The notes beneath the pieces were generated by a model. The model worked only from the letters and a program-made list of their open reading frames with translations, did not search any database and was not told where the DNA came from. DNA of 64,000 nt from Ochrobactrum sp. RH2CCR150 (GTDB lineage Bacteria; Pseudomonadota; Alphaproteobacteria; Rhizobiales; Rhizobiaceae), in contig JACGXE010000012.1 of the NCBI GenBank assembly GCA_014138095.1, positions 1 through 64,000 of the forward strand. Direction: 5' to 3'. Shown piece after piece: positions 54,444 through 64,000 of this stretch. The position numbers were made by a program, and so were the translations under genes. Position 1 is the first letter of the stretch, and each line of letters opens with the position of its first letter.

Positions 54444-55364
54444 CTACAAAACCTTCGTAACCGTTGCGCCGCGCAGAAATTCCTGCGCTGGCAAAGACTT
54501 GCCGCCCGAACGCTGCAAGGTAACAAGCCGCACGGCGCCCTCACTACAGGCAACCGTCAGCCGGTCGTCCAGCACGGTACCAGCCGCACCTGAACCTTCG
54601 CCCAGCGTCGAACGCTGAAGCTTGACACGTTCGACAACGCCGTTGATTTCCATTTCGCACCAGGCACCTGGAAAAGGCGCAAGGCCGCGAATGGCATTGT
54701 GCACATCGCGCGCAGGTTTCGACCAGTCAATGCGCGCTTCGGCCTTGTCGATCTTGGCGGCATAGGTGACGCCCTCTTCGGCCTGCGGCTGCAATGTCAG
54801 GCTTTCGCGCTCAAGCGCACCCAGCGCCCGCACCATCAGGTCCGCGCCGATCATGCTCAAACGATCATGCAACTCGCCCGCCGTCATATCCGGCGTGATC
54901 GCCACTTTTTCAGCCATGGCGACAGGGCCTGTATCGAGCCCCTCGTCCATTTTCATGATCATCATGCCGGTTTCGCTATCGCCCGACATGATGGCGCGCT
55001 GGATAGGCGCGGCACCGCGCCAGCGCGGCAGAAGCGAGGCATGGCCGTTATAGCAGCCAAGCCGCGGCGCATCGAGAATGGCCTTGGGCAGAAGCAAACC
55101 ATAGGCGACGACGATGGCGACATCGGCCTCCAGGCTCGCAAAAACTTCCTGCTCTTCCGTACCCTTCAGGCTTTTCGGCGTGAAGACGGGAATACCGAAC
55201 TGCTCGGCCTTTTCATGGACAGGCGACTTGGTCAGCTCCAGCCCTCTGCGCCCTGCCGGACGCGGCGGCTGCGAATAGACGGCCACCACATCATAGCCCT
55301 GCCCGATAATGGCGGTCAGGATCGGCACCGAAAAATCCGGTGTGCCCATGAAGACGATACGCAT
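54444..55364 (-). CDS. fmt: Methionyl-tRNA formyltransferase
   Basis: 306 residues. The formyltetrahydrofolate-binding and catalytic parts are [19 protein letters not shown], the signature [23 protein letters not shown] and a C-terminal tRNA-binding domain (from about 205). It formylates methionyl-initiator tRNA, and Def removes the formyl group from new proteins. The ATG directly follows the def stop codon, so def-fmt-truA form one operon. Confidence 0.97.
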   Translation of the reverse strand: MRIVFMGTPDFSVPILTAIIGQGYDVVAVYSQPPRPAGRRGLELTKSPVHEKAEQFGIPVFTPKSLKGTEEQEVFASLEADVAIVVAYGLLLPKAILDAPRLGCYNGHASLLPRWRGAAPIQRAIMSGDSETGMMIMKMDEGLDTGPVAMAEKVAITPDMTAGELHDRLSMIGADLMVRALGALERESLTLQPQAEEGVTYAAKIDKAEARIDWSKPARDVHNAIRGLAPFPGAWCEMEINGVVERVKLQRSTLGEGSGAAGTVLDDRLTVACSEGAVRLVTLQRSGGKSLPAQEFLRGATVTKVL

Positions 55365-55892
55365 CTAAAGCACTCTCTTCGACGCCCGTTGGCTGGCGAG
55401 CTTCTTGAACTTCTTGATGACCATATCGCGCTTCAGCTTGGAAATATGATCGATGAAGAGCACGCCATTGAGATGATCGATCTCGTGCTGCAGGCAGGTG
55501 GCCATCAGGCCATCGGCTTCCATTGCATGCGGCTTGCCATCGGCATCGAAATATTTGACCTGAATGGCAGCTGGCCGTTCCACTTCCGCATAATAATCGG
55601 GGATGGACAGGCAACCTTCTTCATAAGCGCTGACTTCATCCGTCACCCCGACAATCTCGGGATTGATGAAGACATGCGGCGCTTTTTCCTCGCCTTCCTT
55701 GGCAAGGTCGATGACGAGCATGCGGATCGGCTCGCCCACCTGAATGGCGGCAAGGCCAATGCCCGGCGCGTCATACATGGTGTCGAACATGTCGCCGGCA
55801 AATTTGCGCAGCTGATCGTCAAAGCGCTCCACTGGCTTGGAAACCAGGCGCAACACAGGATCGGGAAGGATGACAAGCGGTTTTACTGACAT
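55365..55892 (-). CDS. def: Peptide deformylase
   Basis: 175 residues from [20 protein letters not shown]; the ORF opens 16 codons earlier but without a strong start. The three motifs are [24 protein letters not shown] (metal Cys) and [14 protein letters not shown] (HExxH metal site). It removes the N-formyl group from nascent proteins with an iron or zinc ion. It is followed without a gap by fmt and is divergent from rmuC (101 bp between starts). Confidence 0.97.
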   Translation of the reverse strand: MSVKPLVILPDPVLRLVSKPVERFDDQLRKFAGDMFDTMYDAPGIGLAAIQVGEPIRMLVIDLAKEGEEKAPHVFINPEIVGVTDEVSAYEEGCLSIPDYYAEVERPAAIQVKYFDADGKPHAMEADGLMATCLQHEIDHLNGVLFIDHISKLKRDMVIKKFKKLASQRASKRVL

Positions 55893-55993
55893 GCGCTTCA
55901 CGTAATCGCTTGTGACAGAATCGTCAATTGTGCTTTGCAAAATGTTCTTGTTTTGATCTCATCAAGCCCATACGAATCAGCTAAGCTTGGCGC

Positions 55994-57223
55994 ATGGAAA
56001 ACCAGAACCTCTTGAATGAGCCGCTTTTGCAGCTCGGTGCTACATCGCTCACGCTGGGAGATATTCTTCTGGCTGGCATTGTGGTGGTGGTGCTTTGCCT
56101 CGTCATTTTCCTGATCGCCGCAACGCGCTCTGCGCGCCTGCGCGCTGTTGCCGAAGCACAGGCCGAGGACCGCGCCCGCGATGCAGAATATCGCATGGCG
56201 GAAATCCTGAAAGCACAGGCAGAGATGCAGGGCCGCATGCAGACCATGGCGGAGGTTTTCGGTTCGCGACAGGCGGAGTTGAACCAGTCGATCCGCGAAC
56301 GGCTCGATGGCATGACGCATCGCATCGGCCAGACCATGACCGAGCAGACCCGCTCGACCCATGAAAATCTTGCCAAATTGCAGGAGCGGCTGGCCGTCAT
56401 CGACACGGCACAGAACAATATCCAGTCGCTCGCCGGACAGGTGGTGCAGTTGCAGGCGATCCTCGCCAACAAGCAGACGCGCGGCGCTTTCGGCCAGTCA
56501 CGCATGGAAGCGATCATTGCCGACGGTTTGCCACAAGGCGCTTATGAATTTCAGGCAACACTGTCCAACGGCACCCGCCCCGACTGCCTCGTGCGCATGC
56601 CCAATAAAGCACCCTCACTGGTAATCGACGCCAAGTTTCCGCTCGAAGCTTGGAACGCCATGCGTGAGAAGGAGCATCCGGACGCCCGCAAAGCTGCCGT
56701 TGTGCAGTTCCGTCGCGATATGGAAATCCATATCAAGGATGTTTCCGACAAATATCTGATCCCCGGCGAAACGCAGGATACGGCTTTTCTGTTCGTGCCC
56801 TCGGAGTCGATCTTTGCCGATATTCACGAGCATTTCGAAGCGCTGATCCAGCGCGCGCACCGGGCGCGGATTGTGATCGTTTCACCATCGCTGCTGATGC
56901 TGTCGATACAGGTCATTCAGGCGATCCTGAAAGACGCCCGCATGCGCGAACAGGCGCATGTCATTCAGGGCGAAGTGATCCGTCTGATGGAAGATGTGGG
57001 CCGCCTCGACGAGCGCGTGCGCAAGCTGCAAACGCACTTTGTGCAGGCCAACAAGGATATTGACGATATTCTGGTGTCGTCCAACAAGGTCACCCGGCGC
57101 GGCGCGAAAATCGAAGCGCTGGAATTTGGCGAAAAGCCCGCCGAGGAAACGCCGCCTCAACAAGCAAGGCCGGCGGAAAGCACCCCCACCCAAATGCGTC
57201 TGCGCGTGGTGGATGAGGACTAA
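55994..57223 (+). CDS. rmuC: DNA recombination protein RmuC
   Basis: 409 residues. One membrane helix near the N-terminus (ILLAGIVVVVLCLVIFLIAA) is followed by a long coiled coil (about 40-165) and the PD-(D/E)xK-like core, with LPNGTRPD-like LSNGTRPDCLVRMP, SLVIDAKFPLEAW and DTAFLFVPSESIFADIHE. RmuC proteins limit inversions at short repeats and have structural similarity to nucleases. The C-terminus is variable and rich in Pro/Glu. REP-like palindromes follow it. Confidence 0.93.
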   Translation: MENQNLLNEPLLQLGATSLTLGDILLAGIVVVVLCLVIFLIAATRSARLRAVAEAQAEDRARDAEYRMAEILKAQAEMQGRMQTMAEVFGSRQAELNQSIRERLDGMTHRIGQTMTEQTRSTHENLAKLQERLAVIDTAQNNIQSLAGQVVQLQAILANKQTRGAFGQSRMEAIIADGLPQGAYEFQATLSNGTRPDCLVRMPNKAPSLVIDAKFPLEAWNAMREKEHPDARKAAVVQFRRDMEIHIKDVSDKYLIPGETQDTAFLFVPSESIFADIHEHFEALIQRAHRARIVIVSPSLLMLSIQVIQAILKDARMREQAHVIQGEVIRLMEDVGRLDERVRKLQTHFVQANKDIDDILVSSNKVTRRGAKIEALEFGEKPAEETPPQQARPAESTPTQMRLRVVDED

Positions 57224-57249
57224 TGGAGCCTTTTCCCTTTTCCCTTGTC

Positions 57250-57365
57250 CTTCGATCCTTCGATGAACTCAGGATGAGGGCGGCGGCAGCGCCTCTATTG
57301 TAAGCTTCCCTCATCCTGAGGAGGTGCGAAGCGGCACCTCAGGATGAGTTCATCGAAGGATGGGA
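57250..57365. repeat. REP-like palindromic element, left of the SelW/GIY-YIG pair
   Basis: A 116-bp element with 16-base arms ATCCTTCGATGAACTC (57255-57270) and GAGTTCATCGAAGGAT (57346-57361), and an inner hairpin built on CTCATCCTGAG and CTCAGGATGAG around GGTGC...GCACC. The core CCCTCATCCTGAG recurs at 58096-58108 and (inverted) 58221-58233. It lies between the rmuC stop and the SelW-like gene's stop. Confidence 0.85.
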
Positions 57366-57376
57366 GTAAGAACCCT

Positions 57377-57682
57377 TCATGAATTGGCTGGACGATCTGA
57401 ATGACCGAGATCGCGTTCCGGCCAGACTAGATCGCGCACGCGCTGTTTCAGAACCTTGGCTTCCGGGAAACCGCCGTCACGTTTGCGCTCCCAGATAAGT
57501 TCTTCATTGCCATCTGGCATCAGCACGCGGATCTCAAAAACCCCGCCAGTCCCCGGACGCAATGCGACCTCCGCCAGATCCTGCCCGAAAGTCTGCAACA
57601 ATTCCTGCGCCATCCACGCTGCGCGTAACAGCCAATTGCATTGAGTGCAGTAGGTGATGGAGATGCGGGGATTTGCTGACAC
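57377..57682 (-). CDS. SelT/SelW/SelH-family thioredoxin-like protein
   Basis: 101 residues from a GTG (VSANPRISITYCTQCNW); an ATG at 57724 would add 14 residues without similarity. The CxxC motif is CTQC in ITYCTQCNWLLRAAWMAQELL, and PGTGGVFEIRV is the usual second strand. Rdx-family proteins have a thioredoxin-like fold and are thought to act in redox reactions; the bacterial role is unknown. Here the position often taken by selenocysteine is Cys. It is divergent from the GIY-YIG gene (107 bp), and the pair is bracketed by palindromes. Confidence 0.85.
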   Translation of the reverse strand: MSANPRISITYCTQCNWLLRAAWMAQELLQTFGQDLAEVALRPGTGGVFEIRVLMPDGNEELIWERKRDGGFPEAKVLKQRVRDLVWPERDLGHSDRPANS

Positions 57683-57789
57683 GGTTTTCAACTTTCTGAA
57701 CGTAGACGATTTCAAGATGATCATCGCGACTTGTTAGACAATCGAGCTTGACGCAACATCTAGCTTCCAAAGACGCGCGGGGGCAAGTC

Positions 57790-58071
57790 ATGGAAGTAAC
57801 AGTCTACATTCTGCGTTGTGCGGACGGGTCCTATTATGCCGGGCTCACCAAGCAGAATATCGAAGCCCGGTTATGGGAGCATAATGAGGGCATTTATGAC
57901 GGGTACACAAAGAAGCGGAGGCCCGTCGAACTCGTTTTCACAGAGACCTATGACCGGATCGTGGATGCCATTGCACGCGAACGCCAGATCAAAGGTTGGT
58001 CACGGGCGAAGAAAGAAGCATTGATTGCGCTGAACTATGAAGGCCTGCCGGAACTTGCGAAACGAAAATAG
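57790..58071 (+). CDS. Small GIY-YIG nuclease-domain protein
   Basis: 93 residues from MEVTVYILRCADGSYYAGLTKQNIEARLWEHNEG; a frame start 14 codons upstream is less likely. The GIY-YIG signature is here as VYILRCADGSYYAGL with the catalytic Arg in IEARLWEHNEG and a later Glu in FTETYDRIVDAIARERQIKGW. It resembles the short YhbQ-type family that has no added domain. The pair of palindromes around it belongs to one family; see findings. Catalysis and target are unknown. Confidence 0.9.
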   Translation: MEVTVYILRCADGSYYAGLTKQNIEARLWEHNEGIYDGYTKKRRPVELVFTETYDRIVDAIARERQIKGWSRAKKEALIALNYEGLPELAKRK

Positions 58072-58095
58072 TTTTCTGTCACGCACTACGCCTCT

Positions 58096-58233
58096 CCCTC
58101 ATCCTGAGGTGCGGAGCGAAGCGTAGCCTCGAAGGACGAGGGGGAGGCAGCGCATACAGTACGCTGCTTACAGCTTCAATGACTTTCCCTCGCCCTTCGA
58201 GACGCCGTTTTCAACGGCTCCTCAGGATGAGGG
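58096..58233. repeat. REP-like palindromic elements, right of the SelW/GIY-YIG pair
   Basis: Two hairpin units: the first starts CCCTCATCCTGAG (58096-58108) and ends AGGACGAGG; the second begins CCCTCGCCCTTCGAG and ends CTCAGGATGAGGG (58221-58233), with inner GCCGTT/AACGGC. The units face each other around about 45 bp. They share the core with the element at 57250-57365 and lie between the GIY-YIG stop and the lepA terminator. Confidence 0.85.
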
Positions 58234-58274
58234 AAAGCGCGTAGCGCCCTCTTCCAACACCTCAAGAAAAGATT

Positions 58275-58298
58275 AAGGGCACCGAAGTGCCCTTTTCC
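58275..58298 (-). terminator. Terminator after lepA
   Basis: AAGGGCAC (58275-58282) pairs with GTGCCCTT (58287-58294) around CGAA. On the minus strand the loop is UUCG, a very stable tetraloop, followed by an AT-rich TTAATCTTTT. It lies 71 bp past the lepA stop. Confidence 0.85.
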
Positions 58299-58368
58299 AG
58301 AATGCCGTAATGTCGGCTGAGGATAACGTGTCTAACTCAAACACCGTTTCCTTCAGCCGAACGAAGGA

Positions 58369-60177
58369 TCAATCATCGCCCATCTTGAGCGCCTGAATGA
58401 AGGCCTCCTGCGGGATTTCGACCTTGCCGAACTGGCGCATGCGCTTCTTGCCTTCCTTCTGCTTTTCCAGAAGTTTGCGCTTACGCGTCACGTCGCCGCC
58501 GTAGCACTTGGCCGTCACGTCCTTGCGCAGCGCCGAGATGGTTTCGCGCGCCACGATACGGCCTCCGATAGCAGCCTGAATCGGAATCTTGAACATATGC
58601 TGCGGGATCAGCTCTTTCAGCTTCTCGCAAAGCGCACGACCGCGCTTTTCCGCAGCCGTTCGGTGAACCAGCATCGACAGCGCATCGACCGGCTCTTCGT
58701 TCACGAGGATCGACATCTTGACCAGATCGCCCTCGCGATATTCCGAGAGGTTGTAGTCGAACGAGGCATAGCCCTTCGAGATCGACTTCAGGCGGTCGTA
58801 GAAATCGAACACCACTTCGTTGAGCGGCAGTTCATAAGTGATCATGGCGCGCGGGCCGACATAGGTGAGGTCCACCTGAATGCCGCGGCGGTCCTGACAC
58901 AGTTTCATGATTGCGCCGAGATAATCATCCGGCGTCATGATGGTTGCCTTGATCCAAGGCTCTTCGATGGCCGAAATCTTCACCACATCCGGCATATCAG
59001 CCGGGTTGTGCAGCTCCTTCTGTGTGCCGTCGATCATGTTCAGACGATAAACAACCGAAGGCGCCGTCGTGATGAGGTCGAGATTGAACTCGCGCTCAAG
59101 ACGTTCCTGAATGATTTCCAGATGCAGCAAGCCGAGGAAGCCGCAACGGAAACCGAAACCGAGCGCTGCGGAGGTTTCCATTTCGAACGAGAACGAAGCG
59201 TCGTTGAGGCGCAGCTTGCCCATGGCGCCGCGCAGATCTTCAAAATCCGCCGCATCGACCGGGAACAGGCCGCAGAACACCACCGGCTGCGCAGGCTTGA
59301 AGCCGGCCAGCATCTTGCTCGTCGGGCGGCGATCATCGGTGATCGTATCGCCGACGCGCGTATCGGCCACTTCCTTGATGGAAGCGGTGATAAAGCCAAG
59401 CTCGCCCGGGCCGAGTTCGTCCATCTGAACCATTTTCGGCGTGAAGACACCGGTGCGTTCCACCGGATATTTCGCGCCCGTGCCCATCATGCGGATAGTC
59501 TGGCCCTTCTTGAGCACGCCGTCGATGACGCGCACCAGAACGATAACGCCGAGATAGGAATCATACCAGCTGTCGACCAGCATGGCCTTGAGCGGCGCAT
59601 TGCGGTCGCCTTCCTTTGGCGCGGGCAGCTGGGTGACGATGGCTTCCAGCACGTCTTCGATGCCGATGCCGGTCTTGGCAGAAATATGCACGGCCTGCGA
59701 CGCATCGATGCCGATGACTTCCTCGATCTGCTGCTTGACGCGCTCAGGCTCGGCAGCGGGCAGATCGATCTTGTTCAGCACGACCACGATTTCATGGTTG
59801 TTGTCGATGGCCTGATAGACATTGGCCAGCGTCTGCGCTTCCACGCCCTGGGAAGCATCCACCACGAGAAGCGAACCCTCGCAAGCCGCCAGCGAACGCG
59901 AGACTTCATAGGCGAAGTCGACATGTCCGGGGGTGTCGATCAGGTTCAGCACATAATCTTCGCCGTTCTTCGCCTTATAGGTGAGACGGACGGTCTGCGC
60001 CTTGATGGTGATGCCGCGCTCGCGCTCGATATCCATCGAGTCGAGAACCTGATCCTTCATCTCGCGCGTATCCAGACCGCCGGTCAATTGAATGAGGCGG
60101 TCGGCCAGCGTCGATTTGCCATGATCGATATGGGCGACGATCGAAAAATTGCGAATATGGTCAAGTGGTGTGCTCAT
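58369..60177 (-). CDS. lepA: Elongation factor 4 (LepA), ribosomal back-translocase
   Basis: 602 residues, full family length. G1 is [16 protein letters not shown]3 is [13 protein letters not shown]4 is [12 protein letters not shown]-like domains and the LepA C-terminal domain follow, with [24 protein letters not shown] near the end. It is a GTPase that binds the ribosome, with a role in initiation or in stress translation. It is divergent from the NDUFA9-like gene (196 bp apart), and a terminator follows. Confidence 0.98.
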   Translation of the reverse strand: MSTPLDHIRNFSIVAHIDHGKSTLADRLIQLTGGLDTREMKDQVLDSMDIERERGITIKAQTVRLTYKAKNGEDYVLNLIDTPGHVDFAYEVSRSLAACEGSLLVVDASQGVEAQTLANVYQAIDNNHEIVVVLNKIDLPAAEPERVKQQIEEVIGIDASQAVHISAKTGIGIEDVLEAIVTQLPAPKEGDRNAPLKAMLVDSWYDSYLGVIVLVRVIDGVLKKGQTIRMMGTGAKYPVERTGVFTPKMVQMDELGPGELGFITASIKEVADTRVGDTITDDRRPTSKMLAGFKPAQPVVFCGLFPVDAADFEDLRGAMGKLRLNDASFSFEMETSAALGFGFRCGFLGLLHLEIIQERLEREFNLDLITTAPSVVYRLNMIDGTQKELHNPADMPDVVKISAIEEPWIKATIMTPDDYLGAIMKLCQDRRGIQVDLTYVGPRAMITYELPLNEVVFDFYDRLKSISKGYASFDYNLSEYREGDLVKMSILVNEEPVDALSMLVHRTAAEKRGRALCEKLKELIPQHMFKIPIQAAIGGRIVARETISALRKDVTAKCYGGDVTRKRKLLEKQKEGKKRMRQFGKVEIPQEAFIQALKMGDD

Positions 60178-60373
60178 GCGCGCGATTTAACAGCAAGCAG
60201 CGGAATCTCAAAGCTCTATTGCGCTTTAAATACGGGAAAAAGCCCTGCTATCATGATCGTGACAACAAGTCCCCTTTGCCTTGTGGCAAAAAGGCGATAA
60301 ATCACCGGCAATACAGACGCATTGCGGCGGCTGCTCGCAAGCGGCGCAACTGGCTTTCATGCAGGAGTTTAGG

Positions 60374-61360
60374 ATGAAGACCGAACCGAACGAAGTCCAC
60401 AACAGGCCGAAACTGGTCACCGTTTTCGGCGGCTCCGGCTTTGTCGGGCGCGCGGTCGTAGCAAGTCTCACCAAGCGTGGCTATCGTGTGCGCGTTGCCG
60501 TGCGCAAGCCCGAAGTGGCTTATTATATGGCGCCGCTCGGCAATGTCGGGCAGATCCAGATGGTGCAGGCCAATGTCCGCAATCGCGCTTCGGTCGAGTT
60601 GGTCGTCAAGGGTTCCGACCATGTCGTGAACCTCGTCGGCATTCTCGCAGAAGGCGGCCGCCAGCGTTTCAACACGGTTCAGGTGCTGGGCGCGAAGAAC
60701 ATTGCCGAGGCCGCCAAGGCCGCCGGCATTCCGATGACCCACATTTCGTCGCTCGCCGCCGATGTAAACTCGGCTTCGGATTATGCCCGCACCAAGGCTG
60801 AAGGCGAAAATGCCGTTCTCGCCGTGCTGCCGGAAACCGTTATCCTGCGTCCGTCGATCATTTTCGGCCATGAAGACCGCTTCTTCAACCGCTTTGCCAA
60901 TATGGCGCGCTTCTCGCCCTTCCTGCCGGTCATCGGCGGCGGCGAAACGAAGCTTCAGCCGGTCTATGTCGGCGATGTTGCGGAAGCTGTTGCCCGCGCC
61001 GTCGATGGCAAGCTGATGCCGGGCGGCGTCTATGAACTCGGCGGTCCGGATGTGCAGCCGTTCAAGAACTGGATGAAGGACATGCTGCGCGTCGTCGACC
61101 GCAAGCGCGTCCTCATTTCGCTGCCATGGTGGGTTGCCCGCCTGCAGGCTTCGGTTCTCAGCCTGCTGCCTAACCCGCCGATCACCAACGATCAGGTAAC
61201 GCTCCTGAAATCCGACAATGTCGTTTCGGAAGCCGCCATCAAGGAAGGCCGCACATTGCAGGGCATGGGCATTACGCCGGAAGGCGTCGACGCCGTTCTG
61301 CCAGCCTATCTCTGGCGCTACCGCGTGGCCGGTCAGTACACCAAGACCGGCTTTGCGTGA
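60374..61360 (+). CDS. Complex I NDUFA9-like NAD(P)-binding protein
   Basis: 328 residues from MKTEPNEVHNRPKLVTVFGG with an AGGAG site; the frame opens 31 codons earlier. The Rossmann motif is VFGGSGFVGRAVVASL. HISSLAADVNSASDYARTKAEGENAV has a Tyr-x3-Lys. ILRPSIIFGHEDRFFNRFA and LQPVYVGDVAEAVARAV are typical of the atypical SDR family that includes mitochondrial NDUFA9, an accessory subunit of complex I. In alphaproteobacteria it may assist complex I; this is family knowledge, not shown here. Confidence 0.9.
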   Translation: MKTEPNEVHNRPKLVTVFGGSGFVGRAVVASLTKRGYRVRVAVRKPEVAYYMAPLGNVGQIQMVQANVRNRASVELVVKGSDHVVNLVGILAEGGRQRFNTVQVLGAKNIAEAAKAAGIPMTHISSLAADVNSASDYARTKAEGENAVLAVLPETVILRPSIIFGHEDRFFNRFANMARFSPFLPVIGGGETKLQPVYVGDVAEAVARAVDGKLMPGGVYELGGPDVQPFKNWMKDMLRVVDRKRVLISLPWWVARLQASVLSLLPNPPITNDQVTLLKSDNVVSEAAIKEGRTLQGMGITPEGVDAVLPAYLWRYRVAGQYTKTGFA

Positions 61361-61381
61361 GATATCGATAGTCGGAAATGA

Positions 61382-61408
61382 ATAAGGGGCCTCGCGGCCC
61401 CTTTTCTT
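61382..61408. terminator. Bidirectional terminator between the NDUFA9-like gene and uppP
   Basis: AAGGGGCC (61384-61391) pairs with GGCCCCTT (61396-61403) around TCGC, with TTCTTTT following on the plus strand. It separates the two convergent genes. Confidence 0.92.
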
Positions 61409-61412
61409 TTGC

Positions 61413-62219
61413 TCATCCCCAAATCAACAAAGCGGCTAGGCCAGCGGAGCCGACGATCAGACGCCACCAGGCAAAGAGCTTGAAGCCATGGCGCGAGACA
61501 TAGTCGAGCAGATAGCGCACAACGAACACACCCGAGATGAAAGCCATCACGAAGCCGACGGCGATCAGCGCGCCATCATTCATCGTGAGCATGTCGCGGC
61601 TCTTGTAGAGATCGTAGGCGAAGGCTCCAGCCATGGTCGGCATGGCGAGGAAGAACGAGAATTCAGCAGCCGACCGCTTGTCGGCACCCAGTAGCAGCGA
61701 ACCGACAATCGTCGAACCCGAACGCGACACGCCGGGGATCATGGCGAGGCACTGGATGAAGCCGATGGCAAGGCACATCGGCAGCGGATAATCCATCACA
61801 TCCTGATAGCGCGGCTTCAGATTGAGCTGGTCGACCCAGAGCAGGATCAGACCGCCGACAATCAGCATGATGCAGACGAGGATCGGCGTTTCGAAAAGCA
61901 CGGTCTTGATGAAGCCATGCGCAGCCGCACCGATGAAAGCGGCGGGCAGGAAGGCGACCAGAATACCAAAGACAAAATGACGCGTGCGTGCATCGCGTGG
62001 AAAATCTGTCAGAAGCTTCAGCAGTTTCGCCGAATAAACGGTCAGAATGGCCAGAATAGCGCCGAGCTGGATCAGCACCTCGAATGTCTTTCCTGTGGAT
62101 TCAAATCCCAGAAAATGCCCGACCAGCAACAAATGCCCGGTGGAAGAAACCGGGATAAACTCGGTCAAACCTTCGATGAGACCGAGAAACGCGGCTTCCA
62201 GCAGATTAAAAATATCCAT
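61413..62219 (-). CDS. uppP: Undecaprenyl-diphosphatase
   Basis: 268 residues. About eight membrane helices. The conserved motifs are [19 protein letters not shown] near residue 14 and [19 protein letters not shown] near 160. It dephosphorylates undecaprenyl diphosphate to recycle the lipid carrier of peptidoglycan and other envelope polymers, and its overproduction gives bacitracin resistance in other bacteria. Monocistronic. The gap 62220-62475 to the GST gene holds no gene. Confidence 0.96.
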   Translation of the reverse strand: MDIFNLLEAAFLGLIEGLTEFIPVSSTGHLLLVGHFLGFESTGKTFEVLIQLGAILAILTVYSAKLLKLLTDFPRDARTRHFVFGILVAFLPAAFIGAAAHGFIKTVLFETPILVCIMLIVGGLILLWVDQLNLKPRYQDVMDYPLPMCLAIGFIQCLAMIPGVSRSGSTIVGSLLLGADKRSAAEFSFFLAMPTMAGAFAYDLYKSRDMLTMNDGALIAVGFVMAFISGVFVVRYLLDYVSRHGFKLFAWWRLIVGSAGLAALLIWG

Positions 62220-62475
62220 GAAGTCAGTACCTTAGAATGGTTGGCACGATGATGGCATCTGAACCGGCTCGCATTAGCGGCTAGGGCGACTAAAACGGGC
62301 ACTTCCAGCGATTGCTTGTCTCCCGCAAACATAGGTCTTATAGACTTTATATTCCGTTGAGGCGGCGTCGAATCGCTTGGCAGCAGAAATAGCCTGCTGC
62401 ATGGGCAAACGCCAGCCGCCGTACCAATCTCCGGATGTTCAATTCAAGCTGTTAGTCGAGAGTACCGCGTCGATC

Positions 62476-63168
62476 ATGCTTACGCTGTTTCATCATCCCA
62501 TGTCTTCAGGCTCACGTTATGTGCGGCTTATCCTCGGCGAATATGGCGTGGAAGCGGAACTGATCGAGGAAAGGCCATGGTCGCGCCGCAAGGAATTTCT
62601 GGCGCTGAACCCCGCGGCCACCTTGCCCGTGCTGCTGGCTGAAAACGACCTGCCGGTCGTGGGTGCAACCGTGATCGCCGAATATCTCGACGAAACGCGC
62701 GGCGCATTGAAGCGCAACCGTCGCCTCTTGCCGGAAAGCCCGATGGAGCGCGCCGAAGTGCGCCGCCTCGTGGACTGGTTCCTGCTGAAATTCGAAAACG
62801 AAGTCACGCGCCACATCACGCGCGAGCGCGTTTATAAGTTGCAGATGGCGGCTGAAATGGGCGGCAGCGCGCCGGATTCGACCGCAATCCGCGCAGCCCG
62901 CACCAATATTCGCCAGCATATGAAATATATCGACTGGCTGGCCGCCACCCGCGACTGGCTGGCGGGCGCGCATCCAAGCTATGCCGATATGGCGGCCGCT
63001 GCTGCTGTTTCCGCACTCGATTATCTCGGTGAAATCGAATGGGGCGAAACCCGTGCCGCGCGCGACTGGTATGCGCGCATGAAGTCGCGTCCCGCTTTCC
63101 GCCCGCTTCTGTCCGATCGTGTGCGCGGGCTTGCCCCGGTGGCCCATTATGGCGACCTCGACTTCTGA
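62476..63168 (+). CDS. Glutathione S-transferase family protein
   Basis: 230 residues from [20 protein letters not shown]; the frame opens 33 codons upstream. A thioredoxin-like N-terminal domain ([33 protein letters not shown], with the cis-Pro) precedes an all-helical C-terminal domain ([33 protein letters not shown]). The catalytic residue at the N-terminus may be a Ser (SSGSR), so catalysis is not certain. It overlaps the queG start by 20 bp, indicating coupling. Confidence 0.93.
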   Translation: MLTLFHHPMSSGSRYVRLILGEYGVEAELIEERPWSRRKEFLALNPAATLPVLLAENDLPVVGATVIAEYLDETRGALKRNRRLLPESPMERAEVRRLVDWFLLKFENEVTRHITRERVYKLQMAAEMGGSAPDSTAIRAARTNIRQHMKYIDWLAATRDWLAGAHPSYADMAAAAAVSALDYLGEIEWGETRAARDWYARMKSRPAFRPLLSDRVRGLAPVAHYGDLDF

Positions 63169-64000
63169 GACAAAGGCAGACAGGCTGAAGCGCTTCCTCG
63201 TCGAAGAAGCCAAAGCCGTGGGCTTCGACGCTGTCGCCTTCACCACACCGGATGCTATTCCGCGAGCACCCGAACGCCTGCGGCAATATCTTGCCGACGG
63301 TCATCACGCCGATATGCTCTGGATGGAAGAAACCGAAGAACGCCGGGCCAATCCCGGTGTACTTTGGCCGGAAGTTCGTTCCATCATGATGCTGGCCATG
63401 AATTACGGGCCGGACACCAACCCGCTGGCGATACTTGATCAGAAGGATCGTGCGGCCATATCGATCTATGCGCAGAACCGCGATTATCACGACATCATCA
63501 AGGGCAAGCTGAAGCATGTGGCGAGCCGCTTTGCCGCGCGCGCCGGGCAGGACGTCAAGGTATTCGTCGATACCGCGCCCGTCATGGAAAAGCCGCTGGC
63601 GGAAGCTGCCGGACTAGGCTGGCAAGGCAAGCACACCAATCTGGTCAGCCGCGAGCTTGGTTCATGGCTGTTTCTCGGCTCGATCTTCACCACGGCGGAA
63701 ATCGCACCGGATGAGCCAGATCACGATCATTGCGGCTCCTGCCGCGCCTGTCTCGACGCCTGTCCCACCAAGGCCTTTCCAGCGCCCTACCGCATCGATG
63801 CGGGCCGCTGTATTTCCTATCTCACCATTGAGAACAAGGGCCCCATTCCGGCGGAATTTCGCAAGGCCATGGGCAACCGCATCTATGGCTGCGATGACTG
63901 TCTTTCGGTCTGCCCGTGGAACAAATTCGCGCAGGCGACCAGCGAAATGAAGCTGAAGGCGCGTGACGATCTAAAAGCACCGCGTCTGAGCGACCTGCTG
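63149..64000 (+). CDS. queG: Epoxyqueuosine reductase (3' end missing)
   Basis: 284 codons are present from an ATG at 63149 and the frame remains open at the window end. The start overlaps the GST gene. The catalytic Asp is in [14 protein letters not shown]; two iron-sulfur clusters are signalled by [16 protein letters not shown] and [12 protein letters not shown]. QueG reduces epoxyqueuosine to queuosine in tRNA with a cobalamin and two [4Fe-4S] clusters. The family is about 350-380 residues, so about 70-90 are missing. Confidence 0.95.
   Translation, partial: MATSTSETKADRLKRFLVEEAKAVGFDAVAFTTPDAIPRAPERLRQYLADGHHADMLWMEETEERRANPGVLWPEVRSIMMLAMNYGPDTNPLAILDQKDRAAISIYAQNRDYHDIIKGKLKHVASRFAARAGQDVKVFVDTAPVMEKPLAEAAGLGWQGKHTNLVSRELGSWLFLGSIFTTAEIAPDEPDHDHCGSCRACLDACPTKAFPAPYRIDAGRCISYLTIENKGPIPAEFRKAMGNRIYGCDDCLSVCPWNKFAQATSEMKLKARDDLKAPRLSDLL

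Noticed and set aside
58597-60300. Plus-strand open frame of 567 codons antisense to lepA
   Set aside because: lepA on the other strand is full length and conserved; the frame is a high-GC shadow.

Overview
The window looks like a chromosome segment from Brucella in the broad sense (Brucella/Ochrobactrum, Rhizobiales). This rests on protein sequences such as ArgB, DapE, TruA and Fmt, an rpmH-rnpA-yidC-engB order, Bru-RS-like palindromes, and octamer repeats of the kind used for Brucella typing. Recalled DapE and TruA sequences of classical Brucella differ at a modest number of sites, so an Ochrobactrum-type species (B. anthropi or B. intermedia) is the better guess. GC content is high except for a few AT-rich islands. 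No rRNA, tRNA, CRISPR array, prophage or complete IS was seen. Most genes are housekeeping or small metabolic genes.

Layout. 1-5.2 kb: end of a LivM permease, a GMC oxidoreductase, and a split D-methionine uptake locus (metQ, then metNI behind a leader hairpin). 5.2-12 kb: VOC protein, TPR lipoprotein, rpsU, a membrane protein with a lipase-type motif, then a MaoC hydratase, a HAD phosphatase and an orphan Rossmann-SAF oxidoreductase, with two Bru-RS-like insertions. 12-21.3 kb: an AT-rich periplasmic ClpP-like protein, the pntAA-pntAB-pntB proton-translocating transhydrogenase with a small oxidase subunit IV, a FeeM/LuxI-fold acyl synthase candidate, a class C-type serine hydrolase and a GGDEF-EAL protein. 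21.6-30.6 kb: SDR, glutamine-amidotransferase hydrolase, D-2-hydroxyacid dehydrogenase, LacI, MarR, creatininase, and a cobW-WD40 operon behind a Zur-like box, then an esterase. Octamer-repeat elements sit at two convergent gene junctions here.

30.9-41.6 kb: msrPQ (periplasmic methionine sulfoxide repair), DUF4105, RidA, a SnoaL-like protein, rpmH-rnpA-yidC-engB, a histidine phosphatase, and argB with a HAD nucleotidase and a DUF817 protein. 41.6-47 kb: two tandem HAF-repeat autotransporters. 47.4-55.9 kb: LOG protein, dapD, two tandem small secreted proteins, a transglutaminase-like cysteine protease, dapE, a membrane protein, truA, fmt and def. 56-64 kb: rmuC, a SelW-like protein and a GIY-YIG protein between REP-like palindromes, lepA, an NDUFA9-like protein, uppP, a GST, and queG running off the end.

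The most interesting signals are in the repeats. Three Bru-RS-like elements each have a 5-bp target duplication, and in all three the duplication contains all or part of a neighbouring gene's stop codon. One inserted into the loop of a hairpin whose two arms now flank it. Octamer arrays supply the last codons and stops of two convergent genes. A divergent GIY-YIG/SelW pair is bracketed by one family of REP-like palindromes. Functional candidates worth testing are the FeeM-like synthase, the exported ClpP-like protein and the tandem HAF autotransporters.
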